Below, piece after piece: positions 11,062 to 21,484 of a DNA stretch of 64,000 bases. Position 1 is the first letter of the stretch. The number at the start of each line of letters is the position of its first letter. The DNA is from Diphasiastrum complanatum. Lineage: Eukaryota > Streptophyta > Lycopodiopsida > Lycopodiales > Lycopodiaceae. The notes below the pieces were generated by a model. The model had not been told where the DNA came from. It did no database searches and saw only the letters and a program-made list of their open reading frames with translations. A program made the position numbers and the translations under genes. Location: contig CM055111.1 in assembly GCA_029204225.1 (NCBI GenBank), forward strand, positions 28,416,340 through 28,480,339. Reading direction: 5' to 3'.

Positions 11062-12103
11062 TAGGCTCTAAACTTGATGAGGTGTTGGGCAGTTCGAAAC
11101 TGGTTGATTGCTGCCCCTTATCTCCAGCAATAGAAGATGGTACCAAATCTGGAAAAACTTCAACATTCACACTATGTGGGCTGTCCCCCTTCAAGATATG
11201 AGTTGGGGCCACATCCAATGAATTCTTTTCATCAAAATGCACATCACGACTAACAATAATCTTGTTAGTGCTCAAATTGAACAGCCTATAGCCTTTGCTT
11301 TCACTACTATAGCCAACAAAAATGCATTTAACTCCTTTATCCTCAAGCTTTGTACGAAGTTTATTTGGAACAAAAGCATAAGCCGTACAACCAAAAATGC
11401 GAAAGTGAGAGATTGAAGGCTTCTTTCCATACCAAACTTCATAAGGAGTTAATACTTTCAATGCTTTAGTAGGACAACGATTGCTTATGTATGTTGCCGT
11501 TATAACCGCTTCAGCCCAAAACTTGTAAGGCAGCCCCTTTGCTTTGAGCATGCAACGGGCCATCTCCATAAGTGTGCGATTCTTTCGCTCGGCAACACCA
11601 ATTTGTTGAGGCATATAGGGAGTTGTCATTTGATGTAGAATTCCCTTTTCTCGAAGAAATGCACCGAACGTATTCTTAATGTATTCCCCTCCTCGATCGG
11701 TGCGTAGGGTCTTCAAAGAATGCCCAAACTGATTTTCCACCATTGCTAGAAAGTCTTTGAAACGTTGAAAAACTTCCGATTTAGCCTTCATAGGATAGAT
11801 CCATGTAAAAGGGGAAAAGTCATCAATAAAAGTCACAAAATAGATGCACTTTCCAATGGATTCGGTCCTCATTGGACCACAAACATCACTATGAACCAAA
11901 TCAAATTTATCAAGAACCCTTATAGTTCCACCAATTGGAAAAGGTTTCCTTTGAAACTTTCCAAGTATGCACCCCTCGCATACATGCCCTTCCGGCTGCT
12001 CAATAGTAGGAATGTCTTCTACCATATTAAATATCTTCAGCTTCTTCAAACTTGCAAAGTTGAGATGCCCAAACCTTGCATGCCACAATTCAGCCAACTC
12101 CAA
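11030..12103 (-). pseudogene. Copia B pre-integrase and integrase
   Basis: The longest open block of the element (357 codons). The zinc-binding HHCC motif reads LWHARFGHLNFASL...HVCEGCILGK. The integrase core has D in HSDVCGPM, D in RTDRGGEY and E in GVAERKNRT, so the DDE triad is intact. The C-terminal part carries FRIFGCTAYAFVP, CIFVGYSSESKGYRLF and VSRDVHFDE. In the family this enzyme inserts the cDNA. The ATG at the start is incidental, since the real product is a polyprotein. Confidence 0.92.
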
Positions 12104-12142
12104 TGATTGTGATGTAGAGGCAACAAGACATGTAGAGGGTAT

Positions 12143-13231
12143 TCATCGCTCATAGGTATCCATAATGAATAAGCCAGCATGCATTGTTCCCGAAACAATA
12201 ATCAAGAGTGATCTTTTAGGATCCTTGACAAGACACTTATCTTCTTTGAACTCAACAACTAGTCCTTGCTTCAACATAGTTGAAACCGAAAGAAGATTCT
12301 TCTTGATTCCCGGAACATAAAGCACATTCTTAATGTACTTTTCTTCACCATTAGGCAAAATGATGGCTACAATTCCAATTCCATGAATCGAATAAGATGC
12401 ATCATCCGCACATTGTACCTTACTTCCATTTTGCACTTTCACTAATTTAGTGAATGCTTCTTTGCGAGAAGTCATATGACGAGTAGCACCACTATCAATC
12501 ACCCATTCAATGGGCTGAAAATCAGCAACTTGCAAAACAGAATCTGAATTCCTCATAGATGTAGTAGTACTAGTAGAAGCAATATTAGACACAAAAGCAT
12601 AGTCTTGGTTAAAGAGATCACCACTAGCTTCAAGCTCTTGCTCCAAAGTAGCAAGTGAAGCACTAGTATCAATTCCTTTACTCTCCTCTTTCGCAAGCTT
12701 CTTCTTACAATCCTTGATGAAGTGCCCATACCTTTTGCAATAATGGCACTTCCCTTTCTTCTTTCGAGTGTTGACATTTTGACCTCCAACGGGCTTTTGC
12801 TCATCCTTGGAAGGAGGCTTCCCCTTTCCTTTTGACTTGCCTTTGCCCTTGCCTTTCGTGAAGAAAGCTTGATCTTGTTGAGTGTCACCCGCAAAGTTTT
12901 GCCTCGTTTGCTCCTCTTGAAGAAGCAGCCCAACAAGTTCATCAAAGGAGAGTTGTCCCCTAAGAGAGATACTCAAAGGTGAAACAAATGGAAGATAAGA
13001 TGAAAGTAACGAGTTGAGAGTAATATGTAGAAGATGATGTTGATGATGATGATCCACGAGGTGTAGGAGGTGCCAAAGACAGAGGCCTTTCCTCATCACC
13101 ATTGACCAAATCCCACAGCCCTTTCGCTATGAGAAGATTCTTCATCATGTAACTCCACAAGGAGTAGTTTGTGCCATCAAAACCGATCTTCACTAAACAA
13201 AGAACCGTTAGCTTCCAATTCTTTAGCCATT
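12143..13231 (-). pseudogene. Copia B gag and protease, gag internally deleted
   Basis: Gag probably starts at the ATG at 13231 (MAKELEANGS). A frameshift near 13190 leads to FDGTNYSLWSYMMKNLL, WDLVNGDEERP. The central UBN2 part of Gag is then missing; the sequence jumps to QLSFDELVGLLLQEEQTRQ, a Lys/Gly-rich stretch and a CCHC knuckle CHYCKRYGHFIKDC (12707-12748). The protease follows with DSGATRHMTS (about 12470-12500) and VLYVPGIKKNLLSV. The protease frame is open to 12143, but the capsid region is shortened and frame-shifted, so functional particles are unlikely. Confidence 0.88.
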
Positions 13232-13454
13232 ACCTCCAACAAAATTTCAGCTTGTAGTAGTAGGAAAGAGAGCCTTTCCACAACCAAATCTACTCAAAAA
13301 TTTGCAGCAAACAAAGAGCTGAAAGTAGGAGCACAAGATGTCTTTCAATCTGCAACCAAAGTTGCTGAAATTTCACAACAAAAAGCAGAGAAGCTCCTCT
13401 TCCGGTAGGGCGCCAACAAACAAGCTTGCTGCAGATCCGGTGGCTTTGATACCA

Positions 13455-13911
13455 TGTAGAAAAGCAAGAGTCAAGTCACCAAGATCTAGTTAGTTATCAA
13501 TCAATCTCCACAGAAGACAAGAGAGAAGAGGCTGGGCACCCAACTCTAAGAGAGAGAGAGAGAGAAAAAACAGCAACAAGAGCAATGGAGAGCAATGCTT
13601 AGCCAAACTGTTAAAATGAAATACACAATGAGCATCTAAGTACGCTACCTGGATGTGACCAAATGCCACCAAACCCTAAGCTTAACCACTTATTAAATGT
13701 AGGGCACCCCCAAAAGTCAAGATAGGGCCCCTAAACAAAATTAGACCCCTAAGGACCCACGAGTCAGTACATGACCGAAATTGGGTCCAACTGAACTTAA
13801 GACAAACTTGAGATGGCCTAAATAACTAAATACCCATGGTTACACAAATCTCGACCTTTTGGGTCAAAGTAACCTATGGATTAACTTTAGCATAGTCATT
13901 TATTTCTAACA
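13455..13911 (-). repeat. 5' LTR of copia B, with primer-binding site at 13442-13454
   Basis: 457 bp, TGTAGA...CTAACA. On the minus strand it is followed immediately by TGGTATCAAAGCC, matching the initiator tRNA-Met primer site with one change. The right flank GACCC is the target duplication. Confidence 0.94.
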
Positions 13912-14030
13912 GACCCATCATCTAATTTTTGAAAATTAGATAGCCAGTCTCGCCTAGGTGTCATGTGCTTAGAAGCTCCTGAATCAATAAACCAATAGTC
14001 TTCTTCCTTTGAGAAGGTACTACCAGAAGA
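13912..14030 (-). pseudogene. Copia element C: protease segment
   Basis: On the minus strand: DYWFIDSGASKHMTPRRDWL, the DSGAS active-site motif of copia protease. It breaks off at the GACCC duplication, and the missing continuation (VKLGDNYRYDIKGVGKV...DVLYVPGITKN) is at 8726 downward. Together they show that B split C within its protease region. Confidence 0.9.
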
Positions 14031-14395
14031 TGTCGATGCCTGTCTCGAATCTGTCGCGAATCGCGAATCTTTCTCGAATCTGTCGCAAACCTTGAATCTT
14101 TCACGAATCTATCGCCTGTCACGAATCTTTCGCAAATCTGTCGCCTTTCGCGAATCTTTCGCCTTTCGCGAACAATAAACTTTCGAGATCAACCTGTCAG
14201 AAACTGTCGCGAACAATAATCTTTCGATTCCAGTTCAGCGATCTACAATTCTGGCAAGCAGCGATCAGTAGTCCAAAATCTTTGATTCCAGCAGACTGCT
14301 TCCAACATTAGTTCAGCTCAACAGCGCCTCCAATCAGATCTGGTTGCAACCCTGCAAACAAACTCTCTCTCTCACAACCCTCAACTCTGATACCA
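14031..14395 (-). repeat. Copia C leader with degenerate TCGCGAATCTTTC tandem repeat, gag absent
   Basis: Between the primer site (14385-14395) and the protease only 365 bp remain, where more than 700 bp of gag would be expected. Positions 14035-14230 hold about ten imperfect units mixing CGAATCTGTCGC, CGAATCTTTCGC and GCCTTTCGCGAA. The remainder is leader-like, ending at the minus-strand primer site TGGTATCAGAGTTGAGG. Confidence 0.65.
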
Positions 14396-14825
14396 TGTTA
14401 GAATTTGTGTTACAAATTCTAGATGGAGATACTAGTCCTACTAGCACTCACACAAAACCAAGCATAAAGAGAAAAAAGATCATAGGAGAATTGAGCAAAT
14501 GCTCTAGCTCATTGAATTGAATGGAATAATTGTGGTGGGGAGCCAGTCTTTATATAGTTTCTCTGATGATTGATAAAAGCTAATGAGCCTAAAGTAAATA
14601 GCAAAATAGCAAAAGCTATTTACTAATAATACTACCTATATATGGTAAGAACTAAAAATGAACTTCTAAGTACTAAAATAGATCCTAATCTATTTGTAGT
14701 GCGCCCACCTACATGCATAGGCTTTAAAAAACGAATTTACTATAAATAGAATGGCCCCTAAAAATAGCACGCAGGCATGGCCAAGCTATCATTAAGGGGT
14801 ATCAAATAAACATTAATTCCTAACA
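14396..14825 (-). repeat. 5' LTR of copia element C
   Basis: TGTTAGAATTTGTG...AATTCCTAACA on the plus strand, about 430 bp, abutting a perfect TGGTATCAGAG primer site on the minus strand. Its 3' partner is missing because the element is truncated near 6916. Confidence 0.82.
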
Positions 14826-15400
14826 CATACATCTCACGAAAAACTATAGCTGTAACTAGTCATTGGCAGAAGTTGATTGGCAAGTTAGGAATAAAATATA
14901 TGCTGATAATTAACTCCAATCCAGAATATGCAACTGCAGTCAGCATAATAAAAAGAAATCAAATTCCCCAGAAGAACTCCTCAACATGCATAGCCCAATA
15001 GAACAACAGAGACCAGATCCTTGAAAGCATAAAAGCTGACTGTAACCAGCAAAAATTTTCTCGGATTATGATTTTTAAACTGATCGCATACTAAATTCAT
15101 CCTCATGTGTCTAGGGAAACAAGCACATCAAAAAAACAAGATACCGGTACTTGTTTCTTTTTTTTCTCTTGTACAAACTTAATTCCTTTGATTAATCTGC
15201 TTTCCAGATACCATACAGTCTCAGAGTCGTAAAGCTTTGTCATTCAAGTATAATTTTCTATGTGGCACTCCATGTCGCTCTTCCCTACCATAACTTCTGC
15301 TACAATGCTGAATAGTCTTATACAAAAGACTGTTGGCTTCAAGAACTGCATAAATAAAATGGCACAATGACAAGTCATATAAGTTGAATACTCAACATAC
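14826..15400 (-). other. Helicase intron sequence, no gene seen
   Basis: An AT-rich stretch between the copia C LTR and the helicase exon. Nothing recognisable apart from a T-rich run near 15155. Confidence 0.5.
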
Positions 15401-15597
15401 CTGGAACTCTCCTGTCCATTTAGAGTCATCTGACCATTTTCTGCCTGATATGGGGTCATTGTCCTACTCTTATTCGAACTTTGCACCTGTTCCTGCTGTT
15501 GTGGCACCACCTTTATATACTGACGAGGGCCCCTTTCCTGAGGTGCATTCTGGGTCCGTCGTTGAAACTGTTGCTGTCCCACACCAGAATTTAACAT
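15401..15597 (-). CDS. DHH1/DDX6-like helicase, upstream exon (Gln-rich N-terminal region)
   Basis: Encodes a Gln/Arg-rich segment (GQQQFQRRTQ, YIKVVPQQQEQVQ, NGQESS) ending at a strong donor CAG|GTATGT. Plant RH6/RH8/RH12 have just such a low-complexity Gln-rich tail before the DWK...LPP motif. The exon ends in phase 2 (AG), and the next recognised exon at 3182 begins with the one base needed, giving ESS-S-MLDWKVQ. The 5' limit is uncertain: an in-frame TGA lies 30 bp upstream of the ATG at 15597, so either this ATG or a TTTCAG acceptor next to it starts the exon. Assignment rests on composition, strand, order and phase. Confidence 0.68.
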
Positions 15598-15954
15598 CCT
15601 GAAACTCCAGAGTCCAATGGTATCTCACTGGAATCAGAGATACATATAAAATACAAGAAAATGCTTAAACAATCACCTCAATTACAGTCATCGATATGTA
15701 TAACAGTCAGTTTGAGGTCAAAATCAAGTTTTAAAAACGTTGAGGATTATTTCTCACCTAGAACCCTGAACAAGTACCTTGCTTATGCCTCAGTATGTTC
15801 AGACCTGAACTTCTTGGAATCTGTTTTTTAATCAGCATGGCTAAAAATCCAACAACTCTTTATGTCAACTATTATCCAAATTGTTCAAACCTTCTTTTTG
15901 CAGTTTTGAATGCCCTTTTGCAATCGATTTTTTCAGCTCACTTGAATTGGATTG

Positions 15955-16004
<50 letters not shown>

Positions 16005-16380
16005 TATTCTATTAATATCAAACAAGACCAACAGACCAACAGCCTATTGGACCAGTTAAAATATTGCCAAGTCGACAGACAGTTATTTTGTGTGAGGGAA
16101 GTATATCTAAGGAGTCTCTGCTCCTATCCCGCCATTTTCTAAGGAAATCCAGCACTAGTATTATGTACCAATTAAGTCTCTGCTAAAAATTTGCTATGAG
16201 CATTTAGGGCTTATTTGACATTATGGGCCCAAGACCCAACTCTCTGATGTGCAGGGCACAAATATCATCATTGGTAACAAGCTATTTGTGGCCTTCTAGA
16301 AGGGCACGCTATTTTGGAGTGTGCCCTTCTTTTGCTACTCTTTTCAAAGTAAGGAACCAGCCCTGATTTCGGTAGAACAT
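15598..16380. other. Stretch upstream of the visible helicase exons, with (GA)n at 15958-15998
   Basis: No further helicase exon was recognised. A GA microsatellite of about 40 bp lies at 15958-15998. Given the minus-strand gene, its first exons or promoter should be in this direction, but I cannot point to them. Confidence 0.4.
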
Positions 16381-17415
16381 AGAGAGAAAAAAAGAAAGAA
16401 AGAAAGATTTATTAATGTCCTTGAATACCCTAAGGTACATAGGACTCAAAAAAGGTACATGTCAAGTGTGCACATAGGAGCTTAAAGCTCAATCATTTAT
16501 AAAACAATAACTGCTAATATAATGCCTGAAGCCTAAAGATGGCTGGCCCAGTCAAGGTCCGGCAGCCTAGAATTGAATATCATGATGCCTATCAGCCTGG
16601 AAGAAGTGGTGAATGGTATGTTGCGAAGGTGTCACTGGGTGTGCCATGGACCGCTGCCGTCGGGTAGGCTGTCAGTGTCGTCGCTGTTGCCGTGTCCATC
16701 TGGGCTGGGGCCTAATGGCTGACTGTCTCTCTGGCCGTCGACATGGTCGATGCTGCCGATACATAGAAGAATCTGGAATCTCGGCCTCTCCATCTGAATA
16801 GTCGGATCTCAATCTCCGACGGGATATGCACTCACTGATGCTCAACTGTACCAAGGAGTGTGTATCAGTATCTAGTCTCCTCCTCCTCAAGTCTGTGACA
16901 TCTCCCAGATCATCAGTGCTACACATCTGGGGTCCTCATAGGATAGCAAGGTAGAAAGTGTCACTGGATGCTCTCTGAATAAGCAGTAGTACCTCCCCCA
17001 AATCTCATAGTAGGTTGGACATCTGAAGAGGAAATGCGATTCGTCCTGAATCTCATGCATAGAACACATGTTACAAAGCCGGTCCTCTCGTGGGGTGCCA
17101 CTGTATCTGCCGGTCTCAAACCCGAAACTGACCCATCTCTATCCGTAGTCTGTGTGATATACTCCTCAGCAAGTAACCAAATAGTATGGGGTAGCCAGCT
17201 AGATCAAGAGATAGAAAGTGTGTACGATAAAAATCACTCTTGGTCCCCAATGGACCCTGCCAGGTGATATGAAGATATGATCTGTAGAGGAGGCCTCTGG
17301 TGTACTGATGAGTGCCCGCAGGTAGGTCAATGATCTGGATACCCAATGTGGAGAGGAGACGACAAGCTTGAAAAATACCATGAGAAAAGGTGTCCCTCTG
17401 AGTGTAGGCGCCGGG
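16381..17415 (-). pseudogene. LINE ORF2 C-terminus with zinc-finger motif and 3' end
   Basis: On the minus strand, HLRIEMGQF leads (after a short frame change) to ETGRYSGTPREDRLCNMCSM and HEIQDESHFLFRCPTYYEIW. This is the cysteine motif (C-x2-C...H...C) closing ORF2 in L1/Jockey-like LINEs, preceded by the GRY...R..C signature. Downstream it reads on to an AATAAA-like stretch and a (TTTC)n tail at 16388-16410, the likely element end. The 5' side is cut at a GA microsatellite near 17419. It may belong to the LINE family at 5-6.9 kb, but the two fragments do not overlap. Confidence 0.72.
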
Positions 17416-17417
17416 AT

Positions 17418-17419
<2 letters not shown>

Positions 17420-17478
<59 letters not shown>
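17420..17478. repeat. (GA)n microsatellite
   Basis: About 29 GA dinucleotides at the 5'-truncation point of the LINE fragment. Confidence 0.95.
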
Positions 17479-17482
<4 letters not shown>

Positions 17483-17544
17483 TAATGACCAATTCCATGT
17501 GGGGTACCACTAAGTTAGTTAGGTCGGGTCCAAGTCGTCCTAGT

Positions 17545-17839
17545 AGAACAAGATTTAGAATTACACTAAACCAAAAACTGAATGGACCAAGACCAAAAGT
17601 CAAACTGGGGGCTTCAATGATTGATTTCACCTTCTCCAATGTCTGAAAGGTCATTGGCTTAGTACTTATCTTCAGCATCTGTATATATATATTAGGTCCC
17701 GGAATATGGGTGTCCGATCCCTATGGATTAATCGGAAAACTACAACCTGTAGTGGGAAGCTGAGGGCTTTGATCCTTTTGTTCCAGGGGGAATAGCTTCC
17801 CAACATATGGCAGCAGATATTTTAGGTATATTAGCAGGT

Positions 17840-17886
<47 letters not shown>

Positions 17887-18012
17887 TGCTGAAGAAAAGT
17901 ACTAAGCCGTCAATGACCTTTCAGACATTGGAGACAATCATTAAAGCCCCTAGTTTGACTTTTGGTCTTGGTCCATTCAGTTTTTGGTTCAGTGTCATTC
18001 TAAATCTTATGG
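17545..18012. repeat. Inverted repeat with arms of about 135 bp
   Basis: The arm at about 17545-17688 is the reverse complement, with some changes, of 17880-18012; both contain TTTGGTCTTGGTCCATTCAG in opposite directions and CTTTCAGACATTGGAGA. The spacer of about 190 bp starts and ends with TA-rich sequence (a (TA)n run at 17842-17882). This could be a foldback element or two opposed copies of one repeat. Confidence 0.7.
17842..17882. repeat. (TA)n microsatellite
   Basis: About 20 TA dinucleotides at the inner edge of the right arm of the inverted repeat. Confidence 0.95.
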
Positions 18013-21000
18013 CAAATTTCACTCCTAGATTAGATGAGATTCTTGAGGGTAGAATGAGGAGACTCTTAGTTGAAATTTCAGCAATCTACTTGGCTAAAAG
18101 GGAGAGAACTTGTTTGCAGATGATTATCAAGAAAGAGATTAGCTGATTTTTTTATTGCATCTAAGCATGGGCAGCCTATCAAGCGTGGAGAAGGTTTGGT
18201 GTTTGTTTTCTTGAAAATTCTTCTTTGTTTCAGCATAGAAGGTGCAGACATCAACCCATGGAGGGCTGAAATTTCAAAGTTTCCATAATAGAAGAAGAGT
18301 TTCATACATGGAAGATCAAGCATCCAAGCATGGCTCGTCTGTTTGTTAGCATTTCTATGTGAAGCAATGGCAGTTTGCCTTTGCTGATTTATCATCTGGA
18401 AGTTAGGAGCCATCCAGAACTTCGTTTTCCAACCCATTTCAGCCATGAATCAAGTGCAGAAGCCCACGTTTTTCAGCCACATTGAAAAGAGGCCAAAATG
18501 ACTTGTTGATGCCTTGTTTTCTTCAAGTGTGAAGGGAGGGGAGTAATTAGCCCTTTCTTGCTTGAGAGAAGCAATTGTTTCCATCCCGTGATGTAAGGGG
18601 GGGAGCTACTTGCACCATGGTGAAGATGAATTGGTAGCTTTTGTGAACTGATCGTGCTACACGAGAGACAACCTGCGGTTGACAGTTGAGGTGAAAGTTT
18701 TTGGAGGTGTGCAAAACTTCAAAATTAAGAGTCTTTATTACCCTTGGTCTTGTTGAAATTTGAAAGTTGGAGTTTTCTTGATACTGAAGATCTTTCACGT
18801 GCAGCACAATCTCTTATAAAAGTGTTATTGTCCAAGCTTTAAGTGCAGGGCCAAAACATCACTTTCAACCAAGCAGTGAAGTGCATCAAATCTCAAATTG
18901 AAGCTTTGTGGTCAAGCTGATCAATGAAGGGTCAGCCCTTCAAATTGAAGCTTACGTCCCTTAGAAGCTTAGTTGCCCATTCCGGAACGGAACGTGGCCA
19001 GGGAGAAGGAAAAAAAAAATTCGGTTTTTTTAACAAAGAAAAAAAAAGCAGCAGGAAAGCTGCACCAACAAGGCGTAGAGAGAGAGTGATGATTCCAGAA
19101 TGAAGAAAGAAGTCGACGCCGCAGGAAAAAAAGGAGATGATGCCCAAAACATACAGTATCTAGAGGCCTTTAGTGGAACCTTCTAGTGATTAGGGCAAAA
19201 TTAAAGTACTTGGATCCCATAAGGATATGCCCTTAATGGTAATAGGCCCAATACTTAAAGGTATGCTAATTAGAGCAACTAGTAATTAGGATTAGCAGAA
19301 GGACGAGTCCATAACACTCCCCAACTTTTAAAAACATTGCCCCTCAATGTTGGGCTTAAAGAAAAATAGTAAACCTTAAAAACTAGAAGAAAGGCCCCAA
19401 GATATCATTATGGACAAAAACTGTCGTGCCTAAGCTATCCAAGCATGGTGGTGATGAGCAATCCAAGGAACATAAAAAGAACAGCAAGCATGAACAACAA
19501 CATCAATATATCCACACCACGAAAAGATAGAAACAGCAGAAGAGCGGCACCAAGCAAGAGGATCATAAGGACCATAACAACAACTATGCAATATCACTGG
19601 AGACCAAGCTATATGTAACAACCAGGAGTGCCAGAAAACATGAAGTATATGTAGATCATCCTGACAAATAATAGCTAGAATGGCCATACGTGCAATGACA
19701 ACGTCGAGAGGCCTAGGTATCCATGAGGCCCATGAATGTATAATATCATCATGCCAAGAAATTTGTAATGCCCATAAGTGTAAAGCATCACCCAGAAGAA
19801 AATAATCCATAAGTGAGGGAGCAACTAACCCAGACATAAGAGCAAACACACCAACTGTTAAAAGCTGGCCGATATACTCATGTAGATGAACTGCAGGCAA
19901 ACAGAAACCACATTCACTCAAAGTACTCAATTAGGTGGAAAGAAAGGCCAACAAATCATAATAAATAGGAGAGCATTGAAAGCTTGACAAAGGATTAACC
20001 GAACTTCAATTTTAAGGACAAACTGTCAAAGGCAATAAATAACGTATGTTATGTCCTTGAGTAGCTAGGGTTAAGTCAATTTCGAGCCTTTTGACAAGGA
20101 AAGACCAGGTAAGTGGGGCTCTAACCAAAGGTCACAACCAAACATGGCTACAGCCACTTATGATTGTAGTCGTAATTAAACAAGCATCTACATGAGCATG
20201 TTTGCTTCAAACAATTGCTTGGAATGTTGCGCCCACCTTCACCACCAATGCCGATGCCTGTACTGGACGCCCAGTGGCCCTATAGCTTGAAGACGTATTT
20301 CCTTTGATCCGTCACCTTCGTCAAAATGCGCACAACGCAGGTTGATATCTCGACATTGAACCTTTAAATTGCGGTCACAATAAGCTGACTGAACCCAGTC
20401 CCATCACCTTATCCTTGCATAACTGAACGGCCGATTCGCCCTAACCCTTGGCTTTGCATGCGCTATAAAACGTTCATAAACATTCTGTAAAATTCAACTC
20501 ATACATCAACCAGCCTCCACTCAAATAGTAAACTCCATTGCTTCTGCATTTAACCCCCGCGCTCAGAAATAGCAGATACCATCCTGATGAAGCCAGAAAA
20601 CTGTCCAGAAACTCTGAATTCTTGAAAACTCCAGCAATCTTCAAAGCTTGAGGAAACTTGATGTTACAGCGGATGCAAAAGGAGAAAGGAACAACCCCTT
20701 CCTCACGATCCTGCACAGGATTTCATCAGAAAAACAGACATAATCGATCGATCGGCAATAGCATAGCTTTTGACGCTACATACAGAGAGACGACGATATG
20801 ATCAAGACAGCGTGACTGGAGCCTTGAAAGCTTGAAAGCATCTTGGCGCCGGCCACCAGGGCGTCGGTGCGCTACATGGCGCGGCATCTCCTACGCCTCC
20901 ACAGTTGGATGCTAGCCACGCGTCCGATCTGCCACCTGGAAGCTTTCGAGTGATTCGATGATGTACACGTGGCATAATCTAAATACTCTGGAATATATCC

Positions 21001-21175
21001 AACGGTGGAGGTCTACAAGCTTGGGCTTGCCACTTAGATAGCCCTGGGTAGGTGTCAATTTTTTGTGAGGGGGTGTGACACCAAGTTGTGCATATTGTAC
21101 TTTGGCCATGTTCATGGAGAGAATCTCCAAACCTTAAAGGGGAAAGAAAGGTGTACCTCATAAAGTGTCTCTAGT
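18013..21175. other. 3.2-kb stretch without a recognisable gene
   Basis: No known protein similarity on either strand. A retroelement-like edge lies at 19310-19325 (ATAACA followed by CTCCCC, as where an LTR meets a minus-strand polypurine tract), but no partner was found. A hydrophobic, His/Trp-rich 166-codon frame is open on the minus strand at 19430-19930 without recognisable domains. Positions 20840-20935 are unusually GC-rich for the window, next to ATCGATCGATCGGC at 20742-20755. A promoter or 5' exon of the helicase could be here, but nothing proves it. Confidence 0.35.
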
Positions 21176-21404
21176 TTTTAGCTTTGCCGCTTTGTGCAGT
21201 AAGTAATCTATTTATCTAGACTATGGATGATTCTCTCCAATGCTTATCTTTTTAGGCGAGTTTGAAGTAATCTATCTATCTAGACTATGGATGATTCTCT
21301 CCGATGCTTATCTTTCTTAGGTGAGTTTTTAGCTTTGCCGCTTTGTGCGGTAACTAATCTATCTATCTAGACTATGGATGATTCTCTCCAATGCTTATCT
21401 TTTC
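21176..21404. repeat. Tandem repeat, three units of about 75-85 bp
   Basis: The core TATCTAGACTATGGATGATT followed by CTCTCC(A/G)ATGCTTATCTTT occurs three times. The first and third are preceded by AGCTTTGCCGCTTTGTGC. This is a local duplication with no coding content. Confidence 0.85.
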
Positions 21405-21484
21405 TCTCACCTTAGACCGAGGAGGTCTCTAAGAAGACGAGACTAATGAAGACTGAGAGCCGAATATGAGAGCCGAGAAATACT
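21405..21484. repeat. 80-bp segment repeated directly at 27359-27440
   Basis: CTCTCACCTTAGACC(G/A)AGGA through GAGAGCCGAGAAATACTA is about 95% identical at the two sites, 5.95 kb apart in the same orientation. They bracket the minisatellite, gag and coiled-coil regions. Protease and integrase sequences lie outside the right copy, so these are not simply the element's LTRs. Confidence 0.75.

Larger units (their letters stand above)
8727..13911 (-). mobile_element. Full-length copia retrotransposon B (family A), nested in copia C
   Basis: A 5185-bp element with 457-bp LTRs at both ends and a perfect 5-bp target duplication GACCC (8722-8726 and 13912-13916). On the minus strand the order is LTR, primer site TGGTATCAAAGCC, gag, protease, integrase, RT, RNase H, polypurine tract AAGGAGGG (9184 upward), LTR. 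Removing it with one copy of the duplication restores the reading frame of the host element's protease region. Coding is defective: gag has an internal deletion, frames shift several times, and the RT active site is YVDG. Confidence 0.95.
3183..15400 (-). other. 12.2-kb helicase intron filled with nested retroelements
   Basis: The donor is CAG|GTATGT at 15401/15400 and the acceptor TTACAG ends at 3183. The flanking exon phases are complementary (AG + T). Contents from right to left: an apparently empty stretch, a copia C LTR and relic, full-length copia B nested in it, a LINE, and a copia RNase H/LTR tail. Bases 3183-3955 hold no recognisable feature. The intron is inferred from exon phase and family order; no transcript is available. 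Confidence 0.7.

Noticed and set aside
19140..19330. LTR ending at ATAACA with adjoining CTCCCC tract
   Set aside because: No second LTR, primer site or pol sequence was found to support an element; kept only as a remark.
18013..21175. Promoter or 5' exons of the helicase
   Set aside because: Position and a GC-rich patch at 20840-20935 are suggestive, but no coding or splice evidence connects it to the gene.
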